From NCBI RefSeq assembly GCF_001713475.1, contig NZ_CP016499.1, forward strand, positions 3,192,501 through 3,256,500: a stretch of DNA of 64,000 nt, read 5' to 3'. The translations under genes were made by a program, and so were the position numbers. Below are positions 59,445-64,000 of the stretch, one piece after another; the stretch's first letter is position 1; every line of letters starts with the position of its first letter. The stretch is from Agrobacterium sp. RAC06. Its GTDB lineage: Bacteria > Pseudomonadota > Alphaproteobacteria > Rhizobiales > Rhizobiaceae. The notes under the pieces are model-generated. The model saw only the letters and a program-made list of their open reading frames with translations, was not told where the DNA came from and searched no databases.

Positions 59445-61379
59445 TCAGAAGCTCTGGCCGATGCCGGCATAGATTGCATAACGGCTGCCGCCATCATTCG
59501 GGTCCAGGGGAACCGCTACATCGAGCCGCAAAGGACCGAAGGGGGTCATGTAGCGCAGGCCGACCCCTGCGCCCATCTTGATATCCGAGAAATCGGGCAC
59601 TGTGGTGTCGGTGACCGTGCCGATGTCGAGAAAGGGCACGATGCCGATCGTGTCGGTCACACCGATACGGGCTTCGAGATTGGCCGTCACATAGGATCGG
59701 CCGCCAGTGCCCTCGTCAGACGCTGTCCGCGGCGTGATCTCCTGGAAGGAATAACCGCGCACCGAGCCACCACCGCCGGCGAAGAAGCGTCGGGTCGCGG
59801 GGATAGCAGAGAGATCGCCACCGCCAACCAGCGTGCCTGCGTTCAGACGACCGGCAAGCACGAAGCGGTCCTCCTCGCCGAAGCCGAGATAGGCCGAAAT
59901 CGAGCCCTCGAGCGAAGTGAAGAAGGTCTGGCCGAAGAAATCGTAGCTCGGTGTCAGCGAGATGGTGCCGTAATGGCCCTCGGTGGCGTTCAGCCGGTTG
60001 TCCCGCGTGTCCCTGATGTAGCCGAGCGGTACGCCGAAGGTCAGGTATTCATTACCATCGCCGAATGCGTCGTCGATGCTGTCATAAGCCAGGGATATAC
60101 CGGCATTGACGATGTCGGTGTCGGTCAGTTCATAGGCATAGGATACCTTGCCCGTCACCGTTGCGGCATCATAGTAATCGGTTTCGAGTGTGCTGCCCTT
60201 GATGCTCGCCTCGAGCGTTCCAGAAGGGACGAAGGCGCCCGGCTTGATGAAGGTGATGCCGGCCGTGTAGTCGAGCGAGGTGACGTCGCTGACGTCCTTC
60301 AATTCTCCAAGTCCACGCACCGCGCCTTCGATCCTGAGCGATTCCGCCTGGCCGAACAGATTGCGATGGCCCCAATAGCCTTCGATGCCGCCGCCATCGA
60401 GCGAAGAGTAACTCGCGCCGATGCCGAAGTAGCGGTGTTTGCCTTCGGAGACGGTGATGCCGATCGGCAGGGATCCGCTCGGGTCCAGCCCGTCCGCTTC
60501 GTTGACGGTGACCGAGGAGAAGACGCCGAGTGTGCGCAGTCTCTCGCCTGCCTTTCGCAGCTGCTCGGGCGAATAGGTCTGGCCCGGCCTCAGCCGCGAG
60601 TAGTAGGCGATGAAGTCCGAATCGACTGCCCGAGCGCCCTTGACGGTGACGGCGCCGAGCGGCGCGACGGGGCCTGCTTCAACGGCGATGGTCACATCGA
60701 CAGTATTCGTCTCGTGGTCGGCGACGACTTGACGGCGGGTCACGTTCGTTAGAGGTCTGCCTTCGTCCTTGAGGCGCTCGGCCATCCGTTCCGCTGCGCG
60801 CAAGATCACCAGCGAGCCCGCATTGCCGCCCGGGGCAAGATTGAATTCTTCCGGGTCGAGACGCGCCGCATCTCCCTCAAGGCTGATATCGCCGAGTTCA
60901 AATGTCGGACCGGGCTGCACGGAGATGGCGACCGGGACGGGGCGTGAGCGGTCGAAGACCGGGTTCGGCGGCAGACTGTCGATGTCGCGACCGTCGATCG
61001 TCACGGTGACAATGCCGCCATAGAGCGCGTTTTCATAGAGTGTCGCAATAAGGCGATCACGATCGTCACGCGCCTTGATGACCAGGCCAAGATCGCCGGA
61101 TACCGGTTGATCTTCGTCAGCAATCAGCAACGATGTACGTTCCAGAGATTTCTTCAGGGCACGATCGGCGTCCCCGGTGTCAAGGGCAATGCTGAAATCG
61201 ACGGGATCGATGATGTCGCGGTCGGCTTCGTCGCTGCCGAATAGCCGTATTCCAAATAGCTCGAAAGCGTAGGCTTGCGAGGTTATGCCGACGGACAGGG
61301 GGCTCGCGACGGTCAGTAACAGCCCGAGCCGGAACGCATGACTAAATTTCGGCAATGTCCATCCACTCGGTCTCGGCAT
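59445..61379 (-). CDS. tamA: Outer-membrane assembly protein TamA
   Basis: A 644-residue BamA-superfamily (Omp85) protein. I start it at the ATG at 61379 (MPRPSGWTLPKFSHAFRLG), which gives a signal peptide ending SQAYA. POTRA domains cover about residues 60-300 (GAVTVKGARAVDSDFI, LRPGQTYSPEQLRKAGERL). The C-terminal 16-strand barrel includes the FFAGGGGSVRGYSFQ motif and ends in GIGQSF, a terminal Phe typical of outer-membrane barrels. It is paired with tamB. Confidence 0.92.
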   Translation of the reverse strand: MPRPSGWTLPKFSHAFRLGLLLTVASPLSVGITSQAYAFELFGIRLFGSDEADRDIIDPVDFSIALDTGDADRALKKSLERTSLLIADEDQPVSGDLGLVIKARDDRDRLIATLYENALYGGIVTVTIDGRDIDSLPPNPVFDRSRPVPVAISVQPGPTFELGDISLEGDAARLDPEEFNLAPGGNAGSLVILRAAERMAERLKDEGRPLTNVTRRQVVADHETNTVDVTIAVEAGPVAPLGAVTVKGARAVDSDFIAYYSRLRPGQTYSPEQLRKAGERLRTLGVFSSVTVNEADGLDPSGSLPIGITVSEGKHRYFGIGASYSSLDGGGIEGYWGHRNLFGQAESLRIEGAVRGLGELKDVSDVTSLDYTAGITFIKPGAFVPSGTLEASIKGSTLETDYYDAATVTGKVSYAYELTDTDIVNAGISLAYDSIDDAFGDGNEYLTFGVPLGYIRDTRDNRLNATEGHYGTISLTPSYDFFGQTFFTSLEGSISAYLGFGEEDRFVLAGRLNAGTLVGGGDLSAIPATRRFFAGGGGSVRGYSFQEITPRTASDEGTGGRSYVTANLEARIGVTDTIGIVPFLDIGTVTDTTVPDFSDIKMGAGVGLRYMTPFGPLRLDVAVPLDPNDGGSRYAIYAGIGQSF

Positions 61380-61480
61380 GTCGCTTTCATCGCGATCCGT
61401 CAGGCACTCCCCACCCGGCGGACAACTTAGGCGGAAATGCGCCTCATAGCATACCCCCTTTTTAAGCACTCATGAAAAAA

Positions 61481-61503
61481 GGCGGGAAGTGTTGCTTCCC
61501 GCC
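61481..61503 (-). terminator. Terminator after the glycine-zipper lipoprotein gene
   Basis: GGCGGGAAG (61481-61489) and CTTCCCGCC (61495-61503) form a perfect 9-bp stem with loop TGTTG. On the minus strand it is followed by TTTTTTCATG, a classic terminator 24 bp after the lipoprotein stop. It separates that gene from tamA. Confidence 0.9.
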
Positions 61504-61526
61504 CTGTCTCGTTTGCGGCAAATGCG

Positions 61527-61790
61527 TCAGTAGCTGCGCGGGCAGGCGTCGATGTAACGGTTGCCGTAGCGGTCGCGGTAGTAGCACTGGCCCGGCTGTT
61601 CCGAGACGCGACCGATCACGGCACCTGCAACGCCGCCGATGGCCGCACCGACAGCGGCACCCCGGACGTTGCCCGTGGCAATGCCACCGATGATGGCGCC
61701 AGAGGCAGCGCCGATGCCGGCACCTCGTTCCGTCTGGCTGCAGCCTGCGACCGAAAGGCCGACCAGCATCAGCACAAGAGCTTTCTTCAT
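61527..61790 (-). CDS. Small glycine-zipper lipoprotein
   Basis: An 87-residue lipoprotein. MKKALVLMLVGLSVAGC ends in the lipobox VAGC. A Gly/Ala zipper follows (AGIGAASGAIIGGIATG and GAAVGAAIGGVAGAVIG), typical of outer-membrane SlyB/YmgG-type small proteins. The C-terminal tail RDRYGNRYIDACPRSY is rich in aromatic and charged residues. An ATG at 61796 is also possible, but the GGAGAG site suits 61790 better. It has its own terminator. Confidence 0.85.
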   Translation of the reverse strand: MKKALVLMLVGLSVAGCSQTERGAGIGAASGAIIGGIATGNVRGAAVGAAIGGVAGAVIGRVSEQPGQCYYRDRYGNRYIDACPRSY

Positions 61791-62108
61791 CTTCATCTCT
61801 CCAAGTTCCACGCGTCCGGTCGATCCGGTCTTGTTTTGACACTTTGCCCCGCCGCTCGAGCACTCCCCACGCGGCTTCAGGCTTTCATCAGCATAGCCCC
61901 GACTCTTGGAAAGTCCATGGTCGTGGCTCACACCCTCGCGGGTGGTTCCATTACATGAGACACCGAAGATGAACCCAGGATTTACAGTCGGTTTAATGCT
62001 GCAATGCGTCACAGAATTTTTCGTTTGCGACCTTCTGGACAGTTGCACATGTCACATAAAACTCACACCATGCTTCCCGTGTCCGGGAGAGACACGAGGA
62101 GGAACAAC

Positions 62109-62597
62109 ATGGCTAAAGTGACACTGACGGTGAATGGCCGGACAGTGAGCGGAGAGTGCGAGGATCGCACCCTGCTCGTGCATTTCATTCGCGAAAAACT
62201 TGGTCTGACGGGAACGCATGTGGGCTGCGATACCACGCAATGCGGCACCTGCGTCGTTCACATGGACGGCAAGTCGATCAAGAGCTGTTCGATCCTGGCT
62301 GTTCAGGCGTCGGGATCCTCGATTACCACGATCGAGGGCCTTTCTTCCGGTGGCGAGCTGCATCCGGTGCAGGCTGCCTTCAAGGAGCATCATGGTCTGC
62401 AATGCGGCTTCTGTACGCCGGGCATGGTGATGACGGCGCTGGACATGATCTGTCGTCACAACGGCGCGCTCGACGAGGCCACCGTCCGCCATGAGCTTGA
62501 AGGCAATATCTGTCGCTGCACGGGCTACCACAACATCGTCAAGGCCGTGCTCTCGGCCAACGAAGCGATGACCGCCGGCCGTCAGGCCGCCGAGTGA
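62109..62597 (+). CDS. coxS: CoxS-type [2Fe-2S] subunit of a xanthine-oxidase-family enzyme
   Basis: A 162-residue small subunit. The N-terminal plant-type ferredoxin ligands are in [14 protein letters not shown] with a later Cys in IKSCS. The second cluster ligands are in [12 protein letters not shown] and [10 protein letters not shown]. The start ATG at 62109 follows an AGGAGGAAC ribosome site. It is followed by coxL after 118 bp containing repeats. Confidence 0.92.
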   Translation: MAKVTLTVNGRTVSGECEDRTLLVHFIREKLGLTGTHVGCDTTQCGTCVVHMDGKSIKSCSILAVQASGSSITTIEGLSSGGELHPVQAAFKEHHGLQCGFCTPGMVMTALDMICRHNGALDEATVRHELEGNICRCTGYHNIVKAVLSANEAMTAGRQAAE

Positions 62598-62715
62598 CGT
62601 CCAAGCGAGTAGGGAACAGTGAGTAGCGAAGAGAGCGTCGCGCCGCGACGCTAACTGAACGCACTCCGTACTCTATTCGCCATTCGCTATTCGCTCACTT
62701 CTGGAGGAGAAGACA
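62598..62715. repeat. Repeat-rich gap between coxS and coxL
   Basis: A 17-bp palindrome GCGTCGCG-C-CGCGACGC (62635-62651) lies in the middle. Three ATTCGC units with a 7-bp period (62675-62694) lie on the right. AGTAGGGAA and AGTAGCGAA lie on the left, giving a rough large inverted repeat. Similar AGTAGCGAATAG-like repeats are common in rhizobial genomes as I recall. The ribosome site of coxL (GGAGGAGA) follows. Confidence 0.6.
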
Positions 62716-64000
62716 ATGGGTGTTGAAGGAATCGGCGCGCGTGTGGCGCGCAAGGAAGACAAACGTTTCCTGACCGGCAAGGGCCGGTATACCGACGACA
62801 TGGTCGTCCCAGGCATGAAATATGCCTATTTCGTCCGTTCGCCTTATGCACATGCCAAGATCAAGTCGATCGATGTCGCCGCCGCCAAGGCCATGCCCGG
62901 TGTCATCGACGTGCTCGACGGCAAGCAGCTGCTCGCCGACGGTATCGGCAACCTGATCTGTGGCTGGATGATCCATTCGAAGGACGGCACGCCGATGAAG
63001 ATGGGCGCCTGGCGTCCACTGGCACATGAAACCGTTCGCTATGTCGGTGACGCGGTCGCGATCGTCGTGGCCGACAGCATCGGCGAGGCCCGTGATGCCT
63101 CGGAGGTCGTTTCGGTCGAGTATGACGAACTGCCGGTCGTGACCGGTGCGGTCGACGCTCTGAAGTCCGGCGCGCCGCAGCTGCATCCGGAAGCCCCTGG
63201 CAACCTGATCTTCGACTGGGAGATCGGTGACAGCGCTGCGGCCGATGCCGCGATCGCCAGTGCCGCTCATGTCACGGAAATCGACATCTTCAACAACCGC
63301 CTCTCGCCGAACCCGATGGAGCCGCGCGCGACGCTCGGCATCTACGACACGGCGGAAGATCACTTCACCTGCTACACGACCTCGCAGAACCCGCATGTCG
63401 CGCGTCTCGTGATGAGCGCCTTCTACAATGTGGCGCCCGAGCACAAGCTGCGTGTGATCGCACCTGACGTCGGCGGTGGCTTCGGCTCGAAGATCTACAT
63501 CTATCCGGAAGAGGTCGTCTGTCTCTGGGCCTCGAAAAAGACCGGCGTACCGGTCAAGTGGACCTCCGACCGCACCGAGGCCTTCCTCACCGACGCCCAT
63601 GGCCGTGACCACGTCTCCAAGGTGAAGATGGCCTTCGACAAGGACCACAACATCATCGGGTTGAAGGTCGACACGATCGCCAATCTCGGCGCCTATATGT
63701 CGCTCTTCTCGTCCTCGGTGCCGACTTATCTCTACGCGACGCTGCTGTCTGGCCAGTATGCGATCCCGGCGATCCACGCCAATGTCCGCACCGTCTATAC
63801 CAATACTGTGCCGGTCGATGCCTATCGTGGTGCCGGTCGCCCAGAGGCGACTTATCTCCTCGAACGTACCGTCGAAACGGCAGCCCGCGAACTCGGCATC
63901 TCGCCGGCAGAACTGCGCCGCAAGAACTTCGTGCGCACCTTCCCGTACCAGACGCCTGTGATCATGTGCTACGACGCCGGTGACTACGACGCCTCGCTGG
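62716..64000 (+). CDS. coxL: CoxL-type molybdenum hydroxylase large subunit, form II (5' part)
   Basis: The first 428 codons of a xanthine-oxidase-family molybdopterin subunit; the gene continues past the window. It starts MGVEGIGARVARKEDKRFL. Conserved stretches are GVIDVLDGKQLLADG, APDVGGGFGSKIYIY and AYRGAGRPEA. The active-site loop AYRGAGR (residues 369-375) is the form II type. Form I CO dehydrogenases have AYRCSFR (recalled). Its true substrate is therefore uncertain. The order coxS-coxL is also the form II order; a medium subunit would be expected downstream. Confidence 0.9.
   Translation, partial: MGVEGIGARVARKEDKRFLTGKGRYTDDMVVPGMKYAYFVRSPYAHAKIKSIDVAAAKAMPGVIDVLDGKQLLADGIGNLICGWMIHSKDGTPMKMGAWRPLAHETVRYVGDAVAIVVADSIGEARDASEVVSVEYDELPVVTGAVDALKSGAPQLHPEAPGNLIFDWEIGDSAAADAAIASAAHVTEIDIFNNRLSPNPMEPRATLGIYDTAEDHFTCYTTSQNPHVARLVMSAFYNVAPEHKLRVIAPDVGGGFGSKIYIYPEEVVCLWASKKTGVPVKWTSDRTEAFLTDAHGRDHVSKVKMAFDKDHNIIGLKVDTIANLGAYMSLFSSSVPTYLYATLLSGQYAIPAIHANVRTVYTNTVPVDAYRGAGRPEATYLLERTVETAARELGISPAELRRKNFVRTFPYQTPVIMCYDAGDYDASL

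Overview
The window is a stretch of housekeeping chromosome from an alphaproteobacterium, almost certainly a member of the Rhizobiaceae (Rhizobium/Agrobacterium/Sinorhizobium type). Protein resemblance and gene order both support this. Examples are hemC-hemD-mitofilin-like-hemY, sdhCDAB, mdh-sucCDAB-lpdA and atpHAGDC next to priA. Further support comes from a METTL20-type methyltransferase, an Omp19-type lipoprotein, a RIME-like palindromic repeat and a perfect CtrA-type box. Coding density is high and GC content is high. I see no tRNA, rRNA, insertion sequence, prophage or CRISPR array.

Layout. 1-3.3 kb (minus): heme genes hemC, hemD, a mitofilin-like membrane protein and the start of hemY. 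3.3-6.8 kb (plus): tsaD, gpsA, a YciI-like protein, an EVE-domain protein and a METTL20-like protein methyltransferase. 7.5-10.9 kb: sdhCDAB with a terminator. 11.1-12.9 kb: an Omp19-like lipoprotein and zapE. 13.0-23.8 kb: a long TCA-cycle operon, mdh-sucC-sucD-sucA-sucB, then three genes of unrelated families (MAPEG, a secreted protein, an SDR), then lpdA and a terminator. 23.8-30.7 kb: mixed housekeeping genes (cytochrome b561, DUF2867, TraB/GumN, xerC, an acyltransferase, priA, a small membrane protein). 31.0-36.0 kb: atpHAGDC with a terminator.

36.0-42.5 kb is an accessory catabolic locus. On the minus strand lie a LysR regulator, an AldA-like aldehyde dehydrogenase, an enolase-superfamily sugar-acid dehydratase homologue and a GMC oxidoreductase. 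An L-lactate dehydrogenase is divergent. Together they could feed an unknown hydroxy or sugar compound to lactate and pyruvate. 42.5-50.3 kb: a BigR/SqrR-like sulfur-sensor ArsR protein, a LysR regulator and the NAD-dependent molybdenum formate dehydrogenase operon fdsG-fdsB-fdsA-fdhD-fdsD. A RIME-like repeat sits between fdsB and fdsA.

50.3-55.2 kb: asparaginase, cheW plus a soluble double-PAS chemoreceptor, and arginase with a divergent Lrp-type regulator. 55.3-61.8 kb: tamB, tamA and a glycine-zipper lipoprotein. 62.1-64.0 kb: coxS and the start of a form II coxL, which runs off the window.

No clearly new multi-gene system such as a defence or secretion island is visible. The best leads are the GMC/dehydratase/AldA/LDH locus, whose dehydratase appears to lack its first metal ligand; the sulfur-sensor-like repressor beside the formate dehydrogenase operon; several candidate operators (CtrA, LysR, Lrp); and intercistronic hairpins inside the suc and atp operons. 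All functional calls come from reading the sequence and recalling protein families; no search was run.
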